Counted from the first letter of the stretch, positions 8,157-14,816 are shown. The stretch is 23,540 nucleotides of DNA from an uncultured Clostridia bacterium (GCA_937891215.1 CALAEU010000251.1:1-23540), one strand, 5' to 3'. Translations and numbers: made by a program. Notes: generated from the letters alone by a model not told the origin.

Positions 8157-8222
8157 TTTGTTTTCAATAAAGTTTAGTTGGAAATTGCGCAACCAGCGGT
8201 TGCAGAAATGAAACAGAGATAA

Positions 8223-8816
8223 TTATTCTGTATCGCTTTCTATTTCATCATATTCTTCCAATTTACTTTCTTTTTCTCTCATACTTTTTGAAATTATGAA
8301 AAGTTCACCTGATATCCAGAAACAGATAATAAGCTGAGAAATTAATAAGAACATCAGAATGAAGGAATAAATTTCATTATCAACATCGATAGCGGTTGGT
8401 ATAAAAAGTGAAAAATCTAATACCGTATGGAGTATAACAGTTGCGGTTCTTAAATTAAGTAGTCTTTTTCTTTTTGACTCTTCAATATCAAGAGTAGCAA
8501 TATTTGTGATAAGCTGAAAATGAAAATAAATTGTAATGATGCTAAATACAATACTTATAATGGTTAAATTCCATTCAGCACCTGCGATTTTCAGTACCCA
8601 TTCAAATATATTCCAGACGCCTATAGCAATGCCGAATGGTTTGAGCAATTGTGCTGACTTTTCTTTTTGAGAAAGTACAGGTAATACCGAAACTATAAGA
8701 AAATATCCAAGCCAATCGGGTAGTATGTCAATTGCCGAAATATTTATATGCAAATATATAAGTATATAACTTATAGCGACTTTTTTAATTGCAGAAGAAA
8801 GAGTTTTAATTTCCAT
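8223..8816 (-). CDS. Polytopic membrane protein, third gene of the blaI-blaR1 operon
   Basis: 197 residues with about five or six hydrophobic helices and a strongly acidic cytoplasmic tail (SKLEEYDEIESDTE). The segment INISAIDILPDWLGYFLIVSVLPVL is a pattern I associate with uncharacterised Firmicutes membrane proteins; I know of no assigned function. Its start overlaps the last 11 bases of the blaR1-like gene, with the ribosome binding site GGAGG inside that gene, so the two are translationally coupled and made together. It may be the protective or sensing output of the system, but nothing in the sequence proves this. Confidence 0.75.
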   Translation of the reverse strand: MEIKTLSSAIKKVAISYILIYLHINISAIDILPDWLGYFLIVSVLPVLSQKEKSAQLLKPFGIAIGVWNIFEWVLKIAGAEWNLTIISIVFSIITIYFHFQLITNIATLDIEESKRKRLLNLRTATVILHTVLDFSLFIPTAIDVDNEIYSFILMFLLISQLIICFWISGELFIISKSMREKESKLEEYDEIESDTE

Positions 8817-10794
8817 TTGTGTTTACCTCCACAGTAAATGTATCTACAAGTTTACCATCAACATAAACTGCAAGCTTGCGGGTTGAATTGTAACCCTCCA
8901 TAAGTTTTTTATAATCATAATTACTGTTTGTGTCGTTGTTCTGAATGGTTCTGTCCCATTCTCTGTTGCTATTTACACTGTAGCTTCTTTTACCGCTACC
9001 ATCAGTGGAACTGCTGGAAAAATCAAGAAAAGAGCCTCCTTCTGCTTCAAATTCTTTATCAGTATCTGCAGTGTACTCCATAGATACATGCGAGACTTCT
9101 TTGTAATCGTCACCCTCATAAGTGTAGATATAGTTTGTTTCAATAAGGCAACCGCTGAAATCTCTGTTGAGGTTTATGTTGTTATTATAATTTGTACCAT
9201 TTGGAAGGGATGTTGTATTCTGAGAGTCTTCGGAATCATAAGCTATTGTGTAAACAGATGAGGTTTTAACTGAAAGAGTACCATTTTCACCTTGCATAGT
9301 ATCTTCAAAAAGTATGGGTGCATCCTCTTCTAAACAGTTAATCTGTACTAAAGGAGCTGCATCAAGATAACTTTTTGATTTTTTTCGTTCACCAGTTTCT
9401 CTTACTACCCAAAAGTTATTTTCTTTGAATATTTCAATTGGTACAAAAAGAGTATCACCAAAGCCATACTCTTCTTCCTTTGAATAACTTTCAACATCTT
9501 CTTCATATATGCTGAAAACGAGAACAGCAGAATATTTTTCATTATCGGTTTTTGTAAGGTTGAATACAGAGAAAGGACGACCTTCGGTTGCATAAAAATC
9601 TATATTGTTATCTATAAAATGAAACCCGTAAAGATTATTTATTATTTCTTGATGCTTTTCTACGGGAGAAGCTGTAAGAAGTATTATACCGTTATGATCT
9701 ACCAGAGCTTTTGCATAGGTGTCAATTGCACCCGCAATGGTAGCACATCTGTTTATTTTGGTGTGGGCTAAAGCCTTTTGAAATTCATATTCATTTTGCG
9801 GGATATATATATTGCTATTAGAAGAAAAGCCTGCGCTCACAAACAGACAGGGTAAAGAAAGTATAATAGCAATGCAAACACTTACAAGAGCCATACCTTT
9901 AGGGTATTTTTTAAATCTTACAATTGCTTCAATTCTTCTGGAGATATTTTTACCACCATTAGAAACTGAGGTTGTTCCCGGCATACGGGCATATTTTTTG
10001 TTAACCTCATTGAGCAGAAGAACACCATAATCTCTGCGTTCTTCGCCCTCAAGCTTTTCAAGAACTCTCTGATCGCAAAGCATTTCCATATCGTTGCCTA
10101 CGATGTTAAAAATATAATGCATAAATGGGTTGCACCAATGTAAGCAACGAAGAAAACACCATAATATATTCTGAAGAGAATCAAGATGTTTAAGATGCAT
10201 CATTTCGTGCAACAGGATTTTTTCATCAGTTTCTCTCTCAGATGGTAAAACAAGAACGGGTGAAAAAATGCCACATATAAATGCACTGTTAATCCCTTTA
10301 ACAGATATAATTTTAATGTTTTTAATCTTGTTTTCAGAAAGAATGTGTTGTAATTCAAGCCTTTTTTCTGCTGAAATATCGTCACCTTTTTTCAGAATCA
10401 GGCGAAGTTTTATATAAGAAAATAAATAAAAGCACAAAAAAGCAATAATACCTGAAATGTAAATTATAAATAAAATATCTGTGATGCTTTCTGGTAGGGA
10501 ACTGATATAAGGAATAACGCCTGAGGGTTCGGTTGTTATAAGTGGGCGAGTATAAGCCGAGCTAAGAAAATTTTCGATGTAGTTTTTCAGCATTTCAAGA
10601 TAAATCCCAAAAGGCAACAGCACAAATTTATTTGCTTTAACAGGTATAAAAATTCTGAGAATTAATAAAATCCATATTCCGTATTGCCAACGAGGGGTAA
10701 GCTTATCCTTAAAAATATTTTTGACTATAAGTATAAGACCTGCTACAAGACTTACAGAAATGGTCTGAAGAAGAAATTCCCATATATTTACCAT
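8806..10794 (-). CDS. blaR1: BlaR1/MecR1-type M56 membrane metallopeptidase with a non-standard sensor domain
   Basis: 662 residues. Membrane helices near 10-28, 36-52, 103-128 and about 303-323 frame a cytoplasmic zinc peptidase with LLHEMMHLKHLD (His196, Glu197, His200) and the downstream ligand motif DMEMLCD (Glu237). In known systems this protease responds to an outside signal and inactivates the BlaI repressor. The outer C-terminal domain (about 325-662) is not a penicillin-binding domain: I see no SxxK/SxN/KTG set. It is instead an acidic, serine- and tyrosine-rich beta-type region. The inducer is thus probably not a beta-lactam, or is sensed indirectly. It follows blaI after 2 bases with GGAGG in the end of blaI. 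The BlaR1 name indicates family only. Confidence 0.87.
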   Translation of the reverse strand: MVNIWEFLLQTISVSLVAGLILIVKNIFKDKLTPRWQYGIWILLILRIFIPVKANKFVLLPFGIYLEMLKNYIENFLSSAYTRPLITTEPSGVIPYISSLPESITDILFIIYISGIIAFLCFYLFSYIKLRLILKKGDDISAEKRLELQHILSENKIKNIKIISVKGINSAFICGIFSPVLVLPSERETDEKILLHEMMHLKHLDSLQNILWCFLRCLHWCNPFMHYIFNIVGNDMEMLCDQRVLEKLEGEERRDYGVLLLNEVNKKYARMPGTTSVSNGGKNISRRIEAIVRFKKYPKGMALVSVCIAIILSLPCLFVSAGFSSNSNIYIPQNEYEFQKALAHTKINRCATIAGAIDTYAKALVDHNGIILLTASPVEKHQEIINNLYGFHFIDNNIDFYATEGRPFSVFNLTKTDNEKYSAVLVFSIYEEDVESYSKEEEYGFGDTLFVPIEIFKENNFWVVRETGERKKSKSYLDAAPLVQINCLEEDAPILFEDTMQGENGTLSVKTSSVYTIAYDSEDSQNTTSLPNGTNYNNNINLNRDFSGCLIETNYIYTYEGDDYKEVSHVSMEYTADTDKEFEAEGGSFLDFSSSSTDGSGKRSYSVNSNREWDRTIQNNDTNSNYDYKKLMEGYNSTRKLAVYVDGKLVDTFTVEVNTNGN

Positions 10795-10796
10795 GG

Positions 10797-11156
10797 TTAT
10801 ACCTCCATTTCGTCAAGTAGTTTTTTTAATCTTTCAACTTCTTGTTTTGAAATAGGGGATTCTTTAAGAAAAGCAGCAATAAGGTCAGATGTAGCGCCAG
10901 AATACACTTTGCTTAAAAGCTCATCTCTCTCGTTTTTTGCACATTTTTCACGACTTACAGCAGCAGAATATGGTGTTTTGCTACTACGGTCAATCTTTAC
11001 AAGACCTTTTGCTTCCATTCGGTTAAGATATGTAAAAACAGTATTTTTGCTCCATCCATTAAGTTCATTAAGCGTGGTTGCAATGCTTTTAAGAGCAAAA
11101 GTTTCTCCCTGCCAGAGAACCTCCATTACAGACCATTCAGCTTCAGATAATTTCAT
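10797..11156 (-). CDS. blaI: BlaI/MecI/CopY-family repressor
   Basis: 119 residues, the usual length. Residues 1-75 form a winged helix (LSEAEWSVMEVLWQGE... NTVFTYLNRMEAKGLVKI) and the C-terminal third is a helical dimerisation part, where BlaR1-triggered cleavage normally occurs. The closest relatives repress their own operon and a target gene by binding TACA-N2-TGTA dyads; two such dyads lie just upstream (11203-11212 and 11227-11236). A strong GGAGGAG site precedes the ATG. It is the first gene of a three-gene operon with the M56 peptidase and a membrane protein. Confidence 0.93.
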   Translation of the reverse strand: MKLSEAEWSVMEVLWQGETFALKSIATTLNELNGWSKNTVFTYLNRMEAKGLVKIDRSSKTPYSAAVSREKCAKNERDELLSKVYSGATSDLIAAFLKESPISKQEVERLKKLLDEMEV

Positions 11157-11202
11157 AATAACTCCTCCTTAGAGATGATATGCTTTACTACTCTGAGTTT
11201 AC

Positions 11203-11212
11203 TACAACTGTA
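11203..11212. promoter_or_regulatory. BlaI operator 1
   Basis: TACAACTGTA, inside the larger dyad TACTACA-AC-TGTAGTA (11200-11215), matches the established BlaI/MecI half-site arrangement TACA-N2-TGTA. It lies at the predicted transcription start of blaI. Confidence 0.85.
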
Positions 11213-11222
11213 GTACAATTTC

Positions 11223-11251
11223 ATCTTACACTTGTAGGAATGTTTTGTCAA
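11223..11251 (-). promoter_or_regulatory. Promoter of the blaI operon
   Basis: On the minus strand, a perfect TTGACA (11251-11246), a 17-base spacer and TAAGAT (11228-11223). Operator 2 lies in the spacer and touches the -10; operator 1 lies around the start point. Confidence 0.8.
11227..11236. promoter_or_regulatory. BlaI operator 2
   Basis: TACACTTGTA is a second TACA-N2-TGTA dyad, centred 24 bp from the first and overlapping the promoter spacer. Two dyads per promoter region is the pattern known for bla and mec control. Confidence 0.82.
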
Positions 11252-11299
11252 TAGGAAATATAATATTTTTGTTGTAACTGAAAACAAAACGGGTGAGAG

Positions 11300-11316
11300 A
11301 CGGGTTCAAGTCCCGT
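11300..11316 (+). repeat. T-arm-like hairpin, tRNA-derived fragment
   Basis: ACGGGTTCAAGTCCCGT is identical to the T-arm of tRNA-Leu(GAG) 135 bases downstream, but no other part of a tRNA surrounds it in the right order. It is preceded by GGTGAGAG, which resembles the complement of the same tRNA's 3' end. It is probably a recombination remnant. Confidence 0.5.
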
Positions 11317-11353
11317 TAAGAAAATAATTTTATAAAAAATTTCAAAAAATATG

Positions 11354-11382
11354 TTGACAAATGAAGAAATTGGTGTTATATT
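11354..11382 (+). promoter_or_regulatory. Promoter of tRNA-Leu(GAG)
   Basis: TTGACA at 11354-11359, a 17-base spacer and TATATT at 11377-11382. The start point would be about 6 bases before the mature tRNA 5' end. Confidence 0.85.
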
Positions 11383-11394
11383 ATTTAAGCACTT

Positions 11395-11478
11395 GCGAGA
11401 GTGGCGGAATCGGCAGACGCGCACGTTTGAGGGGCGTGTGGTAATCCCGTACGGGTTCAAGTCCCGTCTCTCGCACCA
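11395..11478 (+). tRNA. tRNA-Leu (anticodon GAG)
   Basis: The acceptor stem GCGAGAG (11395-11401) pairs with CTCTCGC (11468-11474), followed by A and an encoded CCA. The D-arm GGCGGAATCGGCAGACGC, the long class II variable arm and the T-arm CGGGTTCAAGTCCCG are all present. The anticodon stem CACGT/GCGTG closes the loop TTGAGGG, giving anticodon GAG, which reads CUC and CUU leucine codons. Confidence 0.96.
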
Positions 11479-11515
11479 AAAATCGACATTCTTCGAAGGA
11501 AGGATGTCGATTTTT
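11478..11515 (+). terminator. Terminator abutting tRNA-Leu(GAG)
   Basis: AAAAATCGACAT (11478-11489) pairs perfectly with ATGTCGATTTTT (11504-11515). The stem begins at the last A of the CCA end and closes with a T run. Confidence 0.8.
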
Positions 11516-11518
11516 ACT

Positions 11519-11605
11519 TTTTCACTTTTAATTATTCACTCTTCACTAAACTTGTCGATTTTTGGTGCAGGTAAGAAGTAATAGTGAATAGTGAATAAGT
11601 GAAAA
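11519..11605. repeat. Degenerate 7-bp tandem repeats in inverted halves, with an inverted copy of the tRNA 3' end
   Basis: Heptads TTTTCAC, TTTTAAT, TATTCAC and TCTTCAC run from 11519 to 11546; the opposite sense appears as GTGAATA at 11584-11590 and 11591-11597, then GTGAAAA at 11599-11605. Between them, TGTCGATTTTTGGTGC (11553-11568) is the exact reverse complement of 11473-11488, which spans the tRNA CCA end and its terminator. The remaining 148 bases to the next promoter hold nothing I can name. Confidence 0.65.
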
Positions 11606-11752
11606 TCATTTGAACTTCATTCACATTACGAACCCAAAAATGAAATTATACTACTTATACTACGCATAAATGAAATGTTACACAATGAAGCACTGCGTTA
11701 CCAATCGGCAAATAAAACATATAAAGAGTTACATTGAGAATTTTAAAAATTA

Positions 11753-11781
11753 TTGACATTACATTATTTTGGATATATACT
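11753..11781 (+). promoter_or_regulatory. Promoter of the YczE-like gene
   Basis: TTGACA at 11753-11758, a 17-base spacer and TATACT at 11776-11781. The start lies near 11788. The leader holds a small GTTATTT/AAATAAC hairpin just before the AAAAGGAG ribosome binding site. Confidence 0.8.
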
Positions 11782-11823
11782 CTCTCTGTTATTTCAAAAA
11801 TAACTCTCAAAAGGAGCTTTAAT

Positions 11824-12471
11824 ATGAAAACAAAACGAATTTTAATGTCTGTTCTTGGTGTTATTGTTGGCGGTATAAGCGTTGGATTTTTTAAACTTGC
11901 CGCATTTGGTGTTGATCCGTTCCAGTCTTTTATGAGTGGTATGGAAAAGTTAATTCCTATTGATTTCGGAACACTTTATGTAATTGTAAACGCTTGTCTT
12001 TTACTTTTTGCACTCGTTTTCGATAAACACTACATAAATATTGCTACAATGGTGAATTTGTTTTTATTAGGTTATGTTGTGGATTTTTCTCATAACACAT
12101 TACTTACAATTTTCCCAGAAGCCACTATGATAGTAAGAATTGTATGTTTCATTTTCGGTTTTGTGGTTTTATGCTTTGCTTCGTCACTTTATATGACTGC
12201 AGACCTCGGTGTTTCTACCTATGATGCAATTGCTTTAATTCTCACAAACAAATGGAAATTAGGCAAATTCAAATATATAAGAATTGCAACCGATTTAGTT
12301 TGTGTTATTTTAGGTGCAGTGCTTTTCATTCTCGGCAAAGGTGCTATAAAAGATATTCCAGCATTTATCGGTGTCGGTACAATTCTGACCGCATTCTTTA
12401 TGGGACCGTTAATAGACTTTTTCAATCGCAAGATAGCAATTCCTTTGTTAAATAAGAATAAAGAAAAATAA
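11824..12471 (+). CDS. YczE/YitT-type integral membrane protein
   Basis: 215 residues, with about five or six membrane helices. FFKLAAFGVDPFQSFMSGM near the start and ADLGVSTYDAIALIL near residue 120 are the two related half-motifs of the YczE family (COG2364), which reflect an internal duplication. Members have no firmly known function; some sit beside antibiotic or lipopeptide genes. The ATG at 11824 follows AAAAGGAG at good spacing and lies downstream of the promoter, so the longer frame from 11734, which starts before the promoter, is rejected. It is a single gene between two tRNA-Leu genes, with its own promoter and terminator. Confidence 0.85.
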   Translation: MKTKRILMSVLGVIVGGISVGFFKLAAFGVDPFQSFMSGMEKLIPIDFGTLYVIVNACLLLFALVFDKHYINIATMVNLFLLGYVVDFSHNTLLTIFPEATMIVRIVCFIFGFVVLCFASSLYMTADLGVSTYDAIALILTNKWKLGKFKYIRIATDLVCVILGAVLFILGKGAIKDIPAFIGVGTILTAFFMGPLIDFFNRKIAIPLLNKNKEK

Positions 12472-12476
12472 TAAAC

Positions 12477-12515
12477 GAGTGGGTTTTCTAAAAATGAAAA
12501 CTCACTCTGAATTTT
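12477..12515 (+). terminator. Terminator of the YczE-like gene
   Basis: A 12-bp stem, GAGTGGGTTTTC (12477-12488) with GAAAACTCACTC (12496-12507), has one wobble pair and is followed by TGAATTTTT. It starts six bases after the stop codon. Confidence 0.8.
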
Positions 12516-12543
12516 TAATGTAAAATCTTTTTAAAAAATAGAT

Positions 12544-12631
12544 GATAGAGAATAAATAAAAGATAATAGAGAATAGTAGAAAGCACATTTAATACAAATG
12601 TTCATTATCTATTCGTTATTCTCTATTATCT
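12544..12631. repeat. Degenerate 7-bp tandem repeats forming a long inverted repeat
   Basis: Left half: GATAGAG, AATAAAT, AAAAGAT, AATAGAG and AATAGTA in 7-base register from 12544. Right half: TTCATTA, TCTATTC, GTTATTC and TCTATTA from 12601. AGATAATAGAGAATA (12561-12575) and TATTCTCTATTATCT (12617-12631) are perfect 15-bp inverted repeats, so the two halves are mirror copies of one array. No T run follows directly and a normal terminator already precedes it, so it is not a simple terminator. Confidence 0.6.
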
Positions 12632-12640
12632 CGGTGAGGG

Positions 12641-12655
12641 TGGGTTCAAGCCCCA
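12641..12655 (+). repeat. Second T-arm-like hairpin, tRNA-derived fragment
   Basis: TGGGTTCAAGCCCCA has T-loop and stem form without any surrounding tRNA, and is preceded by GGTGAGGG, like the fragment at 11300. It lies about 60 bases beyond the 3' end of tRNA-Leu(CAG), on the opposite strand to it. Confidence 0.45.
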
Positions 12656-12680
12656 GAGTTTTTTGTTCTAAGTTAAGATA

Positions 12681-12715
12681 AACAAAAACGACCTTGATAT
12701 TTCTATCAAAGTCGT
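12681..12715 (-). terminator. Terminator of tRNA-Leu(CAG)
   Basis: ACGACCTTGATA (12688-12699) pairs with TATCAAAGTCGT (12704-12715), with one mismatch, around a 4-base loop. On the minus strand it ends in TTTTTG and starts at the last base of the CCA end. Confidence 0.8.
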
Positions 12716-12801
12716 GGTGCAGAGAATGGGACTTGAACCCACAAGGTATTGCTACCATTAGAATCTGAATCTAACGCGTCTGCCAATTCCGCCACCCCTG
12801 C
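12715..12801 (-). tRNA. tRNA-Leu (anticodon CAG)
   Basis: The acceptor strand GCAGGGG pairs with TCTCTGC, with wobbles; A and an encoded CCA follow. The D-arm GGCGGAATTGGCAGACGC, a class II variable arm and the T-arm TGGGTTCAAGTCCCA are clear. The anticodon stem TTAGA/TCTAA closes the loop TTCAGAT, giving anticodon CAG for CUG codons. Confidence 0.96.
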
Positions 12802-12806
12802 AGATT

Positions 12807-12849
12807 TAATGCGGAATTCGTAATTCGGAATGCGTAATTAACGAATTCG
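12807..12849. repeat. 7-bp tandem repeat array in the tRNA-Leu(CAG) leader
   Basis: Plus-strand heptads in register: TAATGCG (12807), GAATTCG (12814), TAATTCG (12821), GAATGCG (12828), then an 8-base unit and GAATTCG (12843). The consensus is KAATKCG. The array fills the space between the tRNA promoter's -10 box and the mature 5' end, so it should be transcribed and removed by RNase P. Confidence 0.75.
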
Positions 12850-12855
12850 TCATAC

Positions 12856-12884
12856 ATTTTAACACAATAAAATTTTATCGTCAA
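12856..12884 (-). promoter_or_regulatory. Promoter of tRNA-Leu(CAG)
   Basis: On the minus strand, TTGACG (12884-12879), a 17-base spacer and TAAAAT (12861-12856). It runs back-to-back with the bioY promoter. Confidence 0.78.
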
Positions 12885-12891
12885 TTGAATA

Positions 12892-12920
12892 TTGTAAATT
12901 TATGTAATATTTATTATAAT
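12892..12920 (+). promoter_or_regulatory. Promoter of the bioY operon
   Basis: TTGTAA at 12892-12897, a 17-base spacer and a perfect TATAAT at 12915-12920. Transcription would start near 12927, just ahead of the ATG at 12933. No BirA-type dyad is visible. Confidence 0.7.
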
Positions 12921-12953
12921 AAAAAATAATAAATGTTAAAAGGTGGTGGGGGA

Positions 12954-13508
12954 GTGAGTAACAAAAAGGCAAAAGATATAAGTCTGATTGCTCTTTTCAG
13001 CGCAATTATTGTTATTTGTTCACTTGTTACTATTCCAGCCATAGTTCCTTTTACTTTGCAGACTTTTGCTATATTTTTGTGTCTTAACATTCTTGGTGCA
13101 AAAAAAGGAATTATTTCTATTTTAGTTTATATATTTTTAGGAGTTGTGGGTCTGCCTGTTTTTTCAGGCTTCAATGGTGGAATTGGTGCACTCTTAAATG
13201 TTACTGGTGGTTATATTATCGGTTTTATATTTTCTGCCCTTGCATTTTGGTTGATTACTTTTGTTTTTAATAAAAAGTCAGGTGAAATAATAAATTTAAT
13301 TGCTTCGTTTTCGGGGCTTATTGTCTGCTATATTTCAGGCACGCTCTGGTATGTTTTGTTCTTTGTTAAAAATGGTGACACTATAAGTTTCATAAGTGCT
13401 TTTACAATATGTGTTTTGCCATTTATAATTCCCGATATTTTAAAAATTCTACTTGCTTCATCTATAAGCAAAAAAATAAGAAAGTTGGGAAAAAAATATG
13501 TCAAATAA
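12954..13508 (+). CDS. bioY: BioY, biotin-binding S-component of an ECF transporter
   Basis: 184 residues with about six membrane helices. The IPAIVPFTLQTFAIFLCLNILGAKKG opening and GGIGALLNVTGGYIIGF centre are the marks of BioY (PF02632), which binds biotin and, with a shared energising module, imports it; some BioY work alone. The energising genes (ecfA, ecfA', ecfT) are not adjacent. I prefer the GTG at 12954: AAAGGTGG lies just upstream of it, while the ATG at 12933 has no ribosome binding site and would be nearly leaderless given the promoter. First gene of a unit that continues into unrelated-looking hydrolase genes, an unusual setting for a biotin transporter. Confidence 0.88.
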   Translation: MSNKKAKDISLIALFSAIIVICSLVTIPAIVPFTLQTFAIFLCLNILGAKKGIISILVYIFLGVVGLPVFSGFNGGIGALLNVTGGYIIGFIFSALAFWLITFVFNKKSGEIINLIASFSGLIVCYISGTLWYVLFFVKNGDTISFISAFTICVLPFIIPDILKILLASSISKKIRKLGKKYVK

Positions 13509-14799
13509 TATTTATAAAAGTTTGAATTTACCGATAGATTTTCCCAAACATAAAAAAGTATGTTTTTTTCAAGCGTGTGATTGGAGTAAGCATTCATTAA
13601 GATTTAAACTACACGGAAAAAATAAAGTGATTTCAAAGAAAAATGCATTAATTGATTTTGAAGCGTTTAAATTTGCAATTGATAATCTTTATTGTGGTAA
13701 ACCTGTTCATGAAAAATCCGGAGTGGATTTTGAAGAGATTTATAAAATAATAGAAGATTATATCAATTCATCAGAAAAACTTACAACAAAAGATTTGTGT
13801 GAAAAATATACAGAAGTATTTAAAAATAGATTTGTTGACAATCATTTTCATTTCAGGTTGCCTATGGATAAAGATAACCCTGTAAGATTACCAACCCGAA
13901 GAAATTATTTACCATATTTTACGGATATAATAGTTGAAAAAAACGCTGAAGAATATTGCGTAATTTCATCTGAATGTGAAAATGTAAAAGTGGGTGACAT
14001 AATTAAAGATACTGGATGTATGTTTGAAACATTACCGCGAAATAAAAAAAGGCGCTTTTTTGTTGGTGTGCGTTCCTGGGAAAAACGCGAGAGTATGGAA
14101 ATTGTTTGTAATGGTGAGCCAGTTATTGCAAAGATACATCTTTGCAGAGTTGCAGAAAGAGAAAATCAGGATATAGTTTTTTCTCATTATAAAGAGGATG
14201 GAATTGATATTATCAGGAGTAATACATTTAATTCAACCTCTGATAAAACAATACCGGAAAACGCGGCGATATTAGGAAAAAATTTAAAAAACAGTAAGAT
14301 AATAATTCTTGATATGCATCATAATGGTGGTGGTAATTCGCTATATTCAGCAAAATTTTTCGAAGAACTTAATGGTTATTGTGAAGAAGAGCCTTATAGT
14401 TATGCCGAGCTTATAACACCGTATCATAAAAAATCGGTTAAATGTAATGCAAAAAAATGGATTATACATAACAAAAAAGATATAGATTTACAAAAAGCAG
14501 AGTATAACGGAAAAATGATAGTTTTAACTGATTATTATTGTGCATCATCTGCAGAAGAAACAATTAATTTTACATGGTCACTAAAAAATGTAATCAGGGT
14601 AGGGACAAATACAAACGGTTGCAATTGCTTTACTAATTTGTGGGTATGTATTCTGCCCAAAACTTATATGGCAATATTTTTGCCGAATGTTGCATTTTTT
14701 GATATGTTTGAAGAAGGCAAGGGGTTTGAACCTGATTATTGGCTTGATACAACTGAACCTTTAGTAGAAATTAAAAATTGGTTAAAAAATAACCTATAA
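13498..14799 (+). CDS. S41-like peptidase fold protein, possibly lacking the catalytic lysine
   Basis: 433 residues without a signal peptide. The C-terminal half follows the S41 (tail-specific/tricorn-like) core: KIIILDMHHNGGGN (268-280), GKMIVLTDYYCASSAEE (338-354) with candidate nucleophile Ser350, then VGTNTNG (368-374) and GKGFEPDYW (408-415). In lysine-type S41 enzymes the segment after the serine reads like VGxKTxG; here Asn371 replaces the lysine. An FVDNHFHF motif (112-119) near the N-terminus matches the 'DGHT' site of S41 proteins and could supply a catalytic histidine, as in the CPAF type. No PDZ domain is evident. The start overlaps the bioY stop by 11 bases, so it is probably coupled. 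Function unknown. Confidence 0.72.
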   Translation: MSNNIYKSLNLPIDFPKHKKVCFFQACDWSKHSLRFKLHGKNKVISKKNALIDFEAFKFAIDNLYCGKPVHEKSGVDFEEIYKIIEDYINSSEKLTTKDLCEKYTEVFKNRFVDNHFHFRLPMDKDNPVRLPTRRNYLPYFTDIIVEKNAEEYCVISSECENVKVGDIIKDTGCMFETLPRNKKRRFFVGVRSWEKRESMEIVCNGEPVIAKIHLCRVAERENQDIVFSHYKEDGIDIIRSNTFNSTSDKTIPENAAILGKNLKNSKIIILDMHHNGGGNSLYSAKFFEELNGYCEEEPYSYAELITPYHKKSVKCNAKKWIIHNKKDIDLQKAEYNGKMIVLTDYYCASSAEETINFTWSLKNVIRVGTNTNGCNCFTNLWVCILPKTYMAIFLPNVAFFDMFEEGKGFEPDYWLDTTEPLVEIKNWLKNNL

Positions 14800-14816
14800 A
14801 CTAAGGAGTGAATATT

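Noticed and set aside
8189..8203. Small hairpin GCAACC/GGTTGC as a terminator of the blaI operon
   Set aside because: The stem is only 6 bp and is not followed by a convincing T run on the minus strand; termination there is left open.
9812..11172. Plus-strand open frames opposite blaR1 and blaI
   Set aside because: They are antisense shadows of well-supported genes, without ribosome binding sites or family features.
12884..12954. BirA biotin operator ahead of bioY
   Set aside because: No TTGTTAAC...GTTAACAA-type dyad can be found; only AT-rich promoter sequence is seen.
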